From Corallium rubrum (taxonomy: Eukaryota; Cnidaria; Anthozoa; Scleralcyonacea; Coralliidae), in the NCBI GenBank assembly GCA_964035015.1, contig OZ036008.1:2546612-2610611 (forward strand): a stretch of 64,000 nt of DNA, in the 5' to 3' direction. The notes beneath the pieces were generated by a model. That model was not told where the DNA came from. It saw only the letters and a list, made by a program, of their open reading frames with translations, and ran no database searches. Position numbers and translations under genes: made by a program. Below are positions 23,369-33,450 of this stretch, one piece after another (position 1 is the first letter of the stretch; every line of letters starts with the position of its first letter).

Positions 23369-23616
23369 ATTACTTCACTCTCCTTAAACTCTGGGGTTGA
23401 GGAAGCATTAGACGAACCAATTTTTCGGGCTGAAGCCGATTGTGATGACGTTGGACATCTGTCTGCTGTTTCGTCTTGGACAGGTGGAACAACAACATTC
23501 TCAATCTCAGTTTGAGAACGATTTTCGTTGGCCTTTCCACGCTTTGCCTTTGGGTCTAAGTGCTGATTTCCACGGAATTTGCGTTTCTTTGAAAAACTAG
23601 AACGTGTTTTCCTCAT
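23369..23616 (-). pseudogene. DDE transposase E, N-terminal piece (3 of 3)
   Basis: It starts MRKTRSSFSKKRKFRGNQ, like copy B (MRRSRSSYSKKRKFHGNQ), followed by a polar leader rich in Glu, Ser and Ala ending ..PEFKESEV at the BEN-element junction. The next residue codons (RGYIVD..) are at 12764 and below. The continuation past 23369 into the satellite is not coding. Confidence 0.85.
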
Positions 23617-24050
23617 TTAGCAAAAGAATATAAGCTTACACAAGATATACCAACAGTCGTGAAAGAAACTCTTCGAAAACAAGCACAAGATGGCGGCCGT
23701 CGAGAAAAACTGAAGTTTTTGTTGTTGAGAATAGGCCAATACTTGATGTAATTTAAGGTGAAATTGTTTTAGATATTTTCTACTTAGGGGGGGAGGACAG
23801 GGAATGTTGGGCATCAAACAATGCTCAAGATAAACGGTCCATTTAACCACGACTTTACGATATTTCGTTACTATGGTGGTTGCTAAGGCGTGTATTGAGA
23901 AACAACGACCTTTTTACATATTTTACTGCCTTTTTGCTGCATAAATGTCGAATTTGGCATTGGAAGACAAAATGGCAATATCTTATTTAAGTGAAATTTA
24001 GCAAATTAAAAAATTGGATTTTGGAAATTTTTTTTGTCTAAGACCACCTC
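23617..24050 (-). other. 5' flank and terminus of element E
   Basis: This noncoding leader holds the family G-rich block (near 23790) and a GTTACTATGGTGGTTGCTA motif (near 23866). It ends GTCTAAGACCACCTC at 24036-24050, the counterpart of the ends of A and B. Together with 8277 this places the outer limits of element E about 16 kb apart because of nested insertions. Confidence 0.5.
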
Positions 24051-24562
24051 AAAATAGCGCTCTTTGATAGTACAATTTATATATTGTACAGTGTCAGGAG
24101 TAAAAGATATTATTTATAGCACTTATAGCAGCACCCCAAAACGTATAAATCACAAAGCAAGAATATTGAGCGAGGCTTTTGAATAAAAAAATGCAATGTT
24201 TTATGGACACATCGATGAATTCCCAAAATAATCATACCGTACATTTATTAGTAAAAGTTTTTAATACTAAAAAGTATTTAGTATTCACATATGTTTTCAC
24301 TAACAATTGTAGCAGACAAATATTAAAATATATAGAGATTTAAAGCAAATTCTCACTTACTTTTCGATATCCTTGCCAAACCAACGTGTATTCTGAGCCC
24401 GCGTTCCTTAATGCACACTAGGACCCAGGCCTTATGAAGAAAACTGATCGCGCGCCTAAATTTGCGATGCCCGACCCCGGGGCCAAATCGAATGGTCAAA
24501 TGAAAGAGAAATAAAGCTGTAGAGCGGCATTTCTTTGTATCAGTTGAAGGTTGTGCGGACTC
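24051..24562. other. No feature recognised
   Basis: This AT-rich stretch has short ORFs only and no convincing exon or repeat. Its last 9 bases are next to the left target duplication of the following MITE. Confidence 0.4.
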
Positions 24563-24571
24563 GGTTTCAAC

Positions 24572-25136
24572 TAGCCTAGTTTCTAGGCCTTCCTCGGTTG
24601 ACACGTTTCGGAAGTGATCCGAACGGACCCGCTGGGGAAGGCCTAGCAACATTCGTAAACACTTTCACTTTACAGCTCAGTTGTTTAGTGACGAAGAATT
24701 GTGATGTTATGACGTCCTAAGTATTTCCCAACACTTACTATTTCCATCTGCATAAAATAATACAAGCCTACTCACCTCTGATCGACGAAGGTTCACTGTC
24801 CTAGCTTCTTATCAATAGCTTTCCTTCTGCAACCTCCAAAAGTTGAAAGTTAAACAGTTAAATTTTCATTTCGAGCTCCAATTGGAATATATTCCACAAT
24901 TTCCTTCTTTCGATCGCCAAGATCTTTGGTAAAACCTTCGCAACATCCTTATGCTTTTTACTGTCGCTACGCTAGATCCCAGGAACACTCGAAGGGCCAG
25001 AACGATTCTGGGCAGGACCTTTTTGCGAATGTTGCTAGGCCTTCTCGTTTCCGGCCTCTCCCCAGTCTTCCCAAGAACCCAAACCGACTACGCGGCCAAG
25101 CTCATGGCGGGAACGAAAGGCCTAGAAACTAGGCTA
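24572..25136. mobile_element. 565 bp MITE with 9 bp target duplication
   Basis: Perfect terminal repeats TAGCCTAGTTTCTAGGCCTT face each other, and the 9-mer GGTTTCAAC lies immediately outside both (24563-24571 and 25137-25145). A second inner inverted pair (AAGGCCTAGCAACATTCG) extends the arms. Nine bases suggest mobilisation by a Mutator-like transposase. A 92 bp relative is at 29848-29937. Short ORFs inside are not coding. Confidence 0.8.
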
Positions 25137-25720
25137 GGTTTCAACGTGAGAATCCTGACTGCACCATAAAAGTTGCCATGGACATTGAGTGGTTGATGAT
25201 TTGCTTCATACAGTGGTGAAAACGCGGTGTATTTGAATAAAAAAAGGGTTTACATGCCCGTAGTAAATTGAAGGATGAAACGGAAATGGCATCCGCATTG
25301 GCAACTGGTGAGTAGGTGTTACACGTTGCGGAGCTGACGGAGTCGATCCTAACATGCTTTGTTCAAGTACCATATTTAGTTGTTCGTCTTCTTCATCTTT
25401 TGTCTATGGCGCGCAACGATAAACCAAATTACCTGATTAAGAAGCATGGATCGTACTTGTGTTAATTTATTCTGCTTTTGGTCTTTTGGCATGCTCTTCT
25501 CTTCTAAAGCGACGCTTAAAATGTCCGAAAGATTATGCTTTGGTGGTATCTTTCCACCATATTGTTCCTTGCAGTATTTCTCGATAATAAAAACATGTTT
25601 GCGCAAAAGTGACCATTTTTTAGTCCACCTACCATGTAGCTATTCTAATTTTCTTGCATGGAATGGTTTTGATTCTGTTGGCTTTCACTTAATTTTCGGA
25701 CACTTGCAGTTGTTACAATG
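25137..25720 (-). other. Unrecognised stretch with a short ORF
   Basis: A minus-strand ORF at 25376-25606 (MRKHVFIIEKYCKEQYGGKI..) has a plausible amino-acid composition and could be an exon of a domesticated or transposon gene, but I recognise no family. Nothing else is visible. Confidence 0.3.
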
Positions 25721-26303
25721 TTATGTGGCCATTTCTGTCGATCGCTTAACCACTCCGGACCATTCCACCACAGCCGGTTCTCCTCGTTCGTTTTCCCGTA
25801 CATGTCTCCACACAACGTCGCCATGTTCTCGAATTTTCTTGACCCGATTACTCACGAATTGCTTATATTCGCCACCTCCTCGCACCCAATGTAAGGCTAC
25901 ACTGCTGTCGAGCCAGCAATGCAAGCTTGTCACGGGAAAATCTTCTAGTGCATCGCGGACATTCGTTAGCAGGTTGACGGCCATGTGACCCGACACCAAC
26001 TCGAGGCGAGGAATGGTGGGTCCTTGTTTTGCTAGCCTTGCCTTTGCTGCAACCAGGCCTTGGTTAACTCCCGACGATTGGGTAACCACGGCATAAACAG
26101 CTGCAGCTACTCCTTTGCCACTGGCGTCTCCAAAAGCATGGAGGGCGATGTCATCGATCGGTTCTTAGTGACGTGCTAGCGCTCGATGGACGTTTACTTG
26201 TTCAGGAAGACTGCTTTCCCATTTCTTCCAACGTTGTGCTAGTGTGTCGGGCAACGGTGCGTCCCATGCGCACTTCTCTTCGCAAGCTTCACGGTACAAC
26301 ATG

Positions 26304-26514
26304 TGTAACGTGCCGAGCTCTGAAGAATACTCCTTTTATTTACAAACTTATTTACATGCGACCTTCGCTCTCTACGGTCACATACACACTGCCTGATCTA
26401 ACACCAAGTCAATTAGTCTCTTGGGCTTTGTCCGGAAACTCCACCTTACATTGTTCTTTGTCTATTGTCCTTTGTCTTAATAGTGGAATAACTGAACTTA
26501 CATATAACGTTACA
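26304..26514. mobile_element. Solo-LTR-like insertion, 211 bp
   Basis: The insert starts TGTAACGTGCC and ends AACGTTACA, giving TG..CA ends, and splits the BEL/Pao frame exactly between LQGK(M) and YREACEEK. Flanking tetramers CATG and CATC are a possible 4 bp target duplication with one mismatch, as in Gypsy-type elements. The family is not identified. Confidence 0.5.
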
Positions 26515-26776
26515 CATCTTCCCTTGGAGTGTGGTGGGCGAAACGATACCAAGTGGGTCGTATATCTTAGCCACTTTACCGAGAATAGTTCTCTTTGTTG
26601 CTTGAGAAACATTCTCCGGGTAGGCGACTCCGATTTCGTCTGTTCGTTTGTTCCACTTTAACCCAAGAAATCCGCACTCTCCACTCTTGTTCCCCAACTG
26701 CTGTTTGGCGTAGCTGAGATTGTCTTCAGGATTTCGTGTTTCGTCAAATTCTAACGTTTCTTTGTTGGAGTTCCAC

Positions 26777-27268
26777 TATGGGAAAGCATTCCAATTTACT
26801 TGAAAAAATTAACAACGACAAATAGTTTTAAAAGGCAATATAAAATTAATCTAATCTCAAATCAAGAATAAAACCTCTCCATTAAATTGATAGATTGATT
26901 AAATTGTTATGTGAAGGAATGGCTGATTAATTGATTAAATAAATAGTTGATTAATCAGCCAATCTGTCTATATATATATATGCATATTTGATTATGATAA
27001 TTTTCTCTACTCTCTTTTCTTTTGTCCGAGAGCTCTATTGATTGACTTACGCGTTCTATTGGCTAGCTCAACTATTTAGCTAATTTACTCATATGTAGAC
27101 GGTGGTCAACTCGAAAGCTTATGCTACTTTGGCCACCGTACACATTCTCAAAATAATTCAAAAGTTAACCTTGTACAATATATACTACTTTTATTTATAA
27201 TTAATTAATGTTCATATTGTATTAGATATAAAAAAATAGTGTGCGATAAATTGAACTTGAACTTGAAC
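26777..27268 (+). mobile_element. Retroposon 3' end with TTGAAC tail
   Basis: This roughly 490 bp insert splits the reverse transcriptase frame of BEL/Pao 2. It ends in a tandem TTGAACTTGAACTTGAACTT tail, a pattern seen in CR1/L2-like LINE or SINE 3' ends. A 12 bp duplication TTGGAGTTYCAC flanks it (26765-26776 and 27269-27280, one difference). No coding part is recognisable. Confidence 0.6.
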
Positions 27269-28217
27269 TTGGAGTTTCACAGAGTGAAGGTGGCTTGACG
27301 GAATATCTCGGTGATGGTGTCTTTCTTCTCGCTTACTTGCTTGACGGTGTTTTCCCCACTCACTAAATCGTCGACGTACAACCCGCGCTCGATATTTTCC
27401 ACGCTATTAGGATGTTCGGCTCTACAGTCATCCAAATGCTGCTGGATAACTCCACCGAGCAGGAACGGCGACGGCGCTAAGCCAAACAGTGCTCTGGTAA
27501 ATCTCAGGGTGCGCACTCGTTGAGGATCTTTGTCACGTAGCCAGTGGAACCGCAGCGCGTCTCGATCTTGGGCCCGAATTCGCTCTTGGAGAAATGCTTT
27601 GCGGATATCACCGAGAAGTGCTACGGGGTAAAACCGTCAATTCCCTCGCGAACTTTCGGTTGTAAAAATTCCTTCAAAAACGCGAATTTCGTAACTGAGG
27701 GCAGGTCTTGCGAGTCGACTTCTGCTTTGAAAGTGTTCCAGAACGAAAGCTATTTTTCGAATGTTCCGTCGTATTTCGTAATACCCAGCTTGGATAATCT
27801 GACGAGGCTATTCTTTCCTGATTTCTCCGGTTTATCGACTAATTTTATCTCTGCTTTCTTTTGTTCGAACTTAAGTTCTTCTTCACGTTTGCGTGCTACT
27901 AGTATCTCCTGCTTTTCCAGTTTCGCGTTCTCGGCTCTCGTTGCAGCTTCTTCTAGACAGTGTGTTAAATTACGTTGTCGGCTTCATCAACGCTTTTCTC
28001 AATCTCCTGTCCCCATGTCTCTACATCGTCAATACTCACCCCTTCTTTTTCGACTTGATTATCCGCACTGATGATCCGTGCGAGAGTTTCCTTGTGTCGC
28101 GTGATCTTCTCGATGTTTCCTTTCTCCACGATATTTTTCGTTTTGTTACTAGTCAGTGCCATGAGCTGAAGTTCCGTTTTTAGCTTTTCGTCTGCTATGT
28201 TTGAATAAGTTCCTTAT

Positions 28218-28319
28218 ATCCCGTCGGAGGTGCCACGTGTTGAAAATATGTTTCAGTTCAACAGATCTCGTTTAAAGCCTATCACTCATCACCATCAACT
28301 AATCACGAGATATTTTTAC
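28218..28319 (-). other. Primer-binding site and LTR remnant of BEL/Pao 2
   Basis: On the minus strand an LTR end ..TTTTCAACA is followed by CG and TGGCACCTCCGACGGGAT, a tRNA-complementary primer site starting TGG, and 56 bases later by the gag ATG. The LTR upstream is cut short near 28320 by a LINE 3' end in the same orientation. Confidence 0.5.
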
Positions 28320-29310
28320 TAAACTACATTAAACACATGTTTACTATTAAACGTGCACAAGTTCCAACAGTATTGTTGCACATGAAAAAAGAGGTTATTA
28401 TTTTGATTCAAGGACAGTTTTTCAGAACCAAACAAAAATATCTTTACTTTGACAGAATCAGATATATGATGCCAGCTATCTCCAAAGATTTCAACAACAA
28501 CTGAATTAAGGTGACTCCCTACGGTAATTTCAATAGGGGACTTGTGACTAGAAATAGTATCGCTACGCATGCGTAAACAGCGATCTTGTCGTTTCGCAAT
28601 TCTATACCGCGTCGACATGGATGTTGGACTTGTGGACGTTTTCTTCGGTAAATTTTGGTAAAATTTTGTACATAAGTAGTTAAATCGATAATTTTATAGC
28701 TAAAAATCTGTCCCTATAACCTACCTTCATTTTTTGCATGGATATTCTCTACAACAATATCTATCATCTCAGCAATTTTTAAGAAAATTCACCGAAGCAA
28801 ACGGAAGACATGCCGCTTCAATTATGCAATATTTGAAAATATACCAAAATTCCAACGTCATTATTACTATGGTAACAGCAAATAATTAAACATTTTAATA
28901 AATATTTTATATCTGCAATAGTTATGCTATAATAAGGTCTACTTAGTATTTATCTAACAAATGTTTTAAACTTATGAATAACATGAGTTAACGAGCGTAT
29001 GAAATAGCGCGCATTTATTTAAACTATAGGGAGCCACCTTAAACAAGGAGGATCTAAGAGCAGCATATCGCGGACAGTAAAGCAGATAGTGGTTTACATA
29101 TTCATAATTAGCACCGCAGACACATGCAGGAGATAAGTACAATTAATCATAAACAAATAATTCAAGTAAGATTGAACTGTATCTGTCAAGTGAAACATCA
29201 AAATGCTTGTCATAAATTGAAATGTCTAAAATGTCTAGTAAGTACCTTTTAAAACAGCTTATAGAATTAGTATCACGAACATCATTATCCAAAGTGTTCC
29301 ATTTGCTATT
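28320..29310 (-). pseudogene. LINE 3' end (same family as 35.9-39.3 kb), split by a MITE
   Basis: Minus-strand frames match the last ~150 residues of the LINE at 36409-39282. At 29310-29043 they give VSLDRYSSIL, ACVCGANYEYVNHYLL and CPRYAALRSSL (compare ACACGANCESVTHYLL and CPRYSALRLSLL). At 28505-28320 they give EIFGDSWHHISDSVKVKIFL and FFHVQQY. A 529 bp TTAA-flanked insertion separates the two parts. The 5' part of the LINE is missing, the usual 5' truncation. Confidence 0.75.
28510..29038. mobile_element. 529 bp MITE flanked by TTAA
   Basis: TTAA occurs just outside both ends (28506-28509 and 29039-29042). The ends GGTGACTCCCTACGG and, inverted, GGTGGCTCCCTATAG match well. It interrupts the LINE frame cleanly. 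TTAA specificity is typical of piggyBac and Kolobok elements. Its GGTGRCTCC end resembles the GGTGGT ends of transposase elements A, B, D and E. Confidence 0.8.
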
Positions 29311-29515
29311 TCTTATACTATCAAGACATGAAAAATCTTTTATTCCTAGCGCTGTAAAATTTTTTAATATTTCAAATCATATGGTAAATTATTTTAACTA
29401 AATTGTTATTTTAAATTCATTTCTTTGTATTTATACTATTTGTTACTAATCAATGTAAAACTACTGTATTTCTATTGCCAAAGGTAGTTAATAAATATTA
29501 TTATAAAAAAAAAAT
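29311..29515 (+). repeat. LINE 3' tail with poly(A)
   Basis: The plus-strand sequence ends in AATAAATATTATTATAAAAAAAAA. Just upstream, HEKSFIPSAVKFFNISN resembles the C-terminal region (RFKKSFFPSTTMLWN) of the LINE family in this window. It is a short, 5'-truncated copy. Confidence 0.45.
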
Positions 29516-29847
29516 CGCGCTCGCCGTATTTCTTCATCACAAGCCGCTCATATTGTCCATTCACTGACACATGCAGAATCCCCACAGAAAAACAACACTG
29601 AACGTCTGATGGTTTTCCATTGGACTGATACAGAAACATCAAGACCAGCTAGCAACCAAATTTAGCCTGCTGATCTCAGTTTCATGTATAAAATGATGTG
29701 TAACTTACACACAACAGCAAGAGCACGTTCAAAAGATTCACCTTCGAGGTTCCCAAGATGCTTAAATATTCCTTCGGAAACCACTTTTGTCATAAATAAT
29801 CATTAATTACGCATGTTTAGTAATTGACCAATCACATGGTTTCCCTA
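29516..29847. other. No feature recognised
   Basis: I see no coding frame or repeat boundary here. Confidence 0.4.
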
Positions 29848-29937
29848 GCCTAGTTTCTAGGCCTTCCTCGGTTGACACGTTTCGGAAGACGCGGCCAAGT
29901 TCATGGTGGAAACGAAAGGCTTAGAAACTAGGCTATA
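29848..29937. mobile_element. Short MITE related to 24572-25136
   Basis: The ends TAGCCTAGTTTCTAGGCCTT and AAGGCTTAGAAACTAGGCTA match the inverted repeats of the 565 bp MITE at 24572, with almost all of the interior deleted. No convincing target duplication remains. Confidence 0.7.
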
Positions 29938-29965
29938 TTAATTTTGAATCATCCTCAGAGACATG

Positions 29966-30014
29966 AGAAAATTTTTCATGATGTCTAAAATTTAGACATC
30001 ATGAAAAATTTTCT
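29966..30014. repeat. 49 bp near-perfect palindrome
   Basis: Two 24-base arms (AGAAAATTTTTCATGATGTC..) are separated by a single A. It lies just before the terminal exon at 30040. Confidence 0.85.
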
Positions 30015-30039
30015 AGGCTATATGCTTTCCCCCTTTTAG

Positions 30040-30251
30040 AGGAAAACCCACGCGACAGAATCTGCACGCAGGCCATCGAAGAACATGCTCTCACGTTTGT
30101 CAAAGATGTGCATGGGCGAGACTTGTCAAAAGTTGTCCATTCATGGTTCAAATCATTTGGTTTACAGCTTTCAAATAACGCGGAACAAGTTACGCCCAAC
30201 GTGAACGTTTCAAACCGTAAACATCACTTGGCCTTCACACTTTTGCGGTGA
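30040..30251 (+). CDS. Orphan terminal exon, unknown protein
   Basis: A pyrimidine-rich acceptor (TTTCCCCCTTTTAG) opens an uninterrupted 70-codon frame, ENPRDRICTQAIEEHALTFV.. VHSWFKSFGLQLSNN.. HHLAFTLLR, then TGA. Composition is protein-like, and AATAAA follows near 30512. It may be the last exon of a host gene or a decayed fragment; no upstream exon was found. Family not recognised. Confidence 0.4.
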
Positions 30252-30256
30252 CTCTG

Positions 30257-30427
30257 CTATAGAGCGTTTTCACTCACGTGATCGGTGGCCCGTTGGGGTG
30301 GTGAAACAATACGAAGTATTTGAATAAGAAAGAGCTAGTTCCCATACCGTACATCAATATGGCCGCCATTTCATTGTTTTGGTACACCAATATGGCCGCC
30401 GTGACGTAAGATGAAAACGCTCTATAG
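30257..30427. mobile_element. 171 bp MITE
   Basis: Ends CTATAGAGCGTTTTCA and TGAAAACGCTCTATAG are inverted copies, with CACGTGA and TGACGTAA just inside. It would lie in the 3' untranslated region of the exon at 30040-30251. Confidence 0.7.
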
Positions 30428-30954
30428 GTTTAAGTTTGTGTTTGAATGGTCCTAATTTTAGTTTATTTATACATGTATTTAGTCAAGTCTATATGTATGG
30501 CGAAGCTAATACAATAAAAATAGAAATGTTCTTAATGTGGCTCTTTTCGTCTCTTTCGTGCTACGAAAACATACAAAGCCATCTTGGTACTCCAAATGCG
30601 TCATCTCCGGTGCCTTCATTTTTGGAGCCGGATGGACAATCCAGTTTATATAGAGATCATGCAGTGGTCATTGGTGACTAAACAATTTGGATTATTTTGC
30701 TTGGATTACAGCCAGGAGTACAGGTTATTGACACAAAGACACATTAATGACTTGAGTGCGATAGCTCAATTGTTTTTCAAAAAAATAGTGATTTGTGGTT
30801 TTGTTGACCCCTGAAGAATATTTTTCGACTTTTGAAATAAGGCTCAAATATGAATATTGAGCACAAATACAACCTTCTCGTAGCTATACAGAAGTTCTAA
30901 AAAGGTGTTATTTGACATTTTTGACCTTATGTAAAAATTTAGAAAAAATCACCC
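30428..30954. other. No feature recognised
   Basis: AT-rich; AATAAAAATAG near 30512 could be a poly(A) signal for the preceding exon. Short ORFs are not convincing. Confidence 0.35.
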
Positions 30955-31775
30955 TAAAGTGCCTATGAAACGAAAATTAAGTTTGTCTTATTTGAAAGAA
31001 CACTTACGCCTGTGTTCCAAAAGCTCACTCACACTCACACTCACACTCACACTCACACTCACACTCACACTCACACTCACACTCACACTCACACTCACAC
31101 TCACACTCACACTCACACTCACACTCACGCTCACGCTCACGCTCACGCTCACACTCACACTCACACACACTCACACTCACACTCACACTATACTCACTCA
31201 CACTCACACTCACACTCACACTCACACTCACACTCACACTCACACTCACACTCACACTCACACTCACACTCACACTCACACTCACACTCACGCTCACGCT
31301 CACGCTCACACTCACACTCACACTCACACTCACACTATACTCACTCACACTCACACTCACACTCACACTCAATAAGTGCAACTCATCAATCAATGAGTCT
31401 CCGCTCACCCTCACTGATTATGGGATTACACTCACTCTCCAACCATACAATTGAATGGTTATAGAGAGTAAGTGTTGCCTGTGAGGATGAGTGAGTGCAT
31501 GGAAACTCATTGAGTGTTGAGTTGCACTTATTGAGTGTGAGGGACTCATTGAGTGTGAGTGTGAGTGTGAGCGTGAGCGTGAGTGTGAGCGTGAGCGTGA
31601 GTGTGAGCGTGAGTGTGAGTGTGAGTGTGAGTGTGAGTGTGAGTGAGCTTTTAGAATATAGGCGTTAAAATGATAGAGTAACAACTTTGCAGTTTTTCGT
31701 TTCCTTGTTTCGTTCTTGAGATATTTCAGTTTGTTTGATGTAAATGTCACATGTTGCGACGTCACACGTGCATAA
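30955..31775 (+). repeat. Interspersed repeat interrupted by a hexamer satellite hairpin
   Basis: The outer parts (30955-31010 and 31660-31775) match, in reverse, the continuous copy at 33290-33450 (GTCTTATTTGAAAGAACACT, AAAATGATAGAGTA, TTGAGATATTT, ACGTCACA). In this copy about 640 bp are inserted between GAACACTT and AAAATGATAG. The insert is (CACTCA)n at 31022-31376, a spacer, and the reverse complement (GTGAGT)n at 31540-31650, so the single strand can fold into a long hairpin. ORFs reading SHSHSH or THTHTH are artefacts. Confidence 0.8.
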
Positions 31776-32789
31776 TAAGTTATCGAAAAACCTTATATAT
31801 CTTTGCTGTTGTCAATTATACAATACCCTTGTTGCTATATATGTGTTTTCATTGGTTGTTGCCCATGATCTATTAGAGCTAGACAGATACATGGATCACG
31901 TCAGCTGACTTGCTATTTTCCTTCTTCATGCCCCCAAATCTGGCAATAGTTTCGATCAAAAAAAAACTAAATTTTTTTTATTGTATAAAACAAATAGATT
32001 CCATTGTTTGTTGTCGATCTGTTACTTAAGCTATACAGATGCACAGATGAGAAGACGTCATAACGACTGCGCCTCGTTGGCCACTTTTTGTTCTTACCAC
32101 GTTGTGACGTCATCTGTGCATCTATAACTGAACAGACAACGGCAAAATGGAATCTATTTCAGGGGCGGCCGACTGGCAGCAGAAAAGTTACCAGGAAATT
32201 ATATGAAAGGGGCGCCTAGCTGAGCGCAAAGCCTGAATACTCTAATGCTCCTGGCTCGACTCTGGGGTGCGCGCCTCTGTGCGCCCAGGGCGTTCTGGCC
32301 TCTAGGAAATGTTTGAGCCTCTGAAATCGTATTTCCTGGATTTTGAGAGCGGCATTAATAATTTTAAGCACAATTTTATGTATTGTGTATGCCCATATTT
32401 TTTTGTGACTATACAATACTTAATAGACAATAATACTGTATATAGAAACCACGTGACCAACGTCCAGCGGTCAGGTTACACGTTTGCGGTTCACGTTTGT
32501 ACTGCTACAACGGCTTCTTGAGGTAAGTGAATTACGGCAAGGTTTTCATGTAACTTTTACTCAACCAACCCACGTTTGGGGTGTAAATTTATACTCTTAC
32601 ATGTCTGTTGTTCTTGAATCACAACGTTTTTGAATTGAACACTGGAGTTCATGTCAATTTTTTGATGAATACGTATGAACGATTGAAAACCAAACATGGC
32701 GGCTCGCAACAAGTGAAAATACGAACGCCAATCTAAATGCTCTTTGACATGTTAACGTCAAACTTCTAACCGCAAACGTCTAACCGCGG
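31776..32789. other. Mostly unrecognised; possible 5' exon
   Basis: No repeat is recognised. At 32515-32530 a good donor (CTTGAG|GTAAGTG) follows a GC-richer stretch, but no start codon with a convincing frame supports an exon. Confidence 0.3.
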
Positions 32790-32925
32790 TTTGCAGTAGT
32801 AGTCGTAGTCGTTAGTCGTTAGTCCTGGTCGTAGTCGGTAGTCGTAGTCGTAGTCGTAGTCGTAGTCGTAGTCGTGGTCGTAGTCGTAGTCGTAGTCGTA
32901 GTCGTGGTCGTAGTCGTGGTCGTAA

Positions 32926-32995
<70 letters not shown>

Positions 32996-33045
32996 AATCT
33001 TGGTCGTGGTCGTGGTCGTGGTCGTGGTCTTGGTTTTGGTCTAAT
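32790..33045. repeat. Hexamer satellite (GTAGTC/GTGGTC)n
   Basis: A block of GTAGTC units passes into GTGGTC units, with a few GTAATC and GTCTTG variants. The order of variants suggests two successive expansions. Confidence 0.9.
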
Positions 33046-33289
33046 ATTTACGTGATGAGCTGTATTTTGTTAATTGTCTTTGTGGTGGCTCCTGAAATGC
33101 CAAACAATGGGGTGGCACCGGAAAATTTCCCCGGCTGTATCCCGGTGGGCTAGTCCGCCTCTGAATTCTAGATCTATTTGTTAAATATAATCATTTGAAA
33201 ATCTACATGTTTGGTGTTCTGGGCGAAACACACGCACATGCTTCCCTAGAATTATTTTGGTTTGATAATACCACAGATATATAACTTTT

Positions 33290-33450
33290 TTCAATAACTC
33301 CTTAGGTATGTGACGTTAAAATATTTAATTTGCATAACAAACAAACTAAAATATCTCAACGAAGCAAGCAAACGGAAATCTTCAAAACATGCTACTCTAT
33401 CATTTTAAGTGTTCTTTCAAATAAGACAAATAAGGCACTTTAACACATTT
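33290..33450 (-). repeat. Second, uninterrupted copy of the 30955 repeat
   Basis: Read on the minus strand it carries the same blocks as 30955-31775 without the satellite insert. It therefore shows the pre-insertion state and defines the insertion point. Confidence 0.65.

Larger units (their letters stand above)
25721..28162 (-). pseudogene. Decayed BEL/Pao retrotransposon 2 (gag to RNase H)
   Basis: The element reads downwards from an ATG at 28162 (MALTSNKTKNIVEKGN), just after the LTR end and primer site. Next come gag DUF1759-type pieces (SFWNTFKAEVDSQDLPSVTK, KFAFLKEFLQ) down to about 27640. The sequence then jumps into reverse transcriptase (GDIRKAFLQERI, LGLAPSPFLLGG-type motif, YVDDLVSGE near 27375), so about half of gag, protease and early RT is deleted. 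After an inserted retroposon (26777-27268) come GFLGLKWNKRTDEI and IYDPLGIVSP, a small solo-LTR-like insertion (26304-26514), and RNase H-region motifs (IPRLELVSGHMAV, CWLDSSVALHWV). No integrase is seen. Multiple stops and frameshifts are present. Confidence 0.85.

Noticed and set aside
25446-25988. 180-codon plus-strand ORF
   Set aside because: It overlaps, in antisense, the BEL/Pao RNase H frame and has no recognisable motif.
30959-31765. ORFs rich in TH, SH or SV dipeptides
   Set aside because: They are translations of the CACTCA hexamer satellite on both strands.
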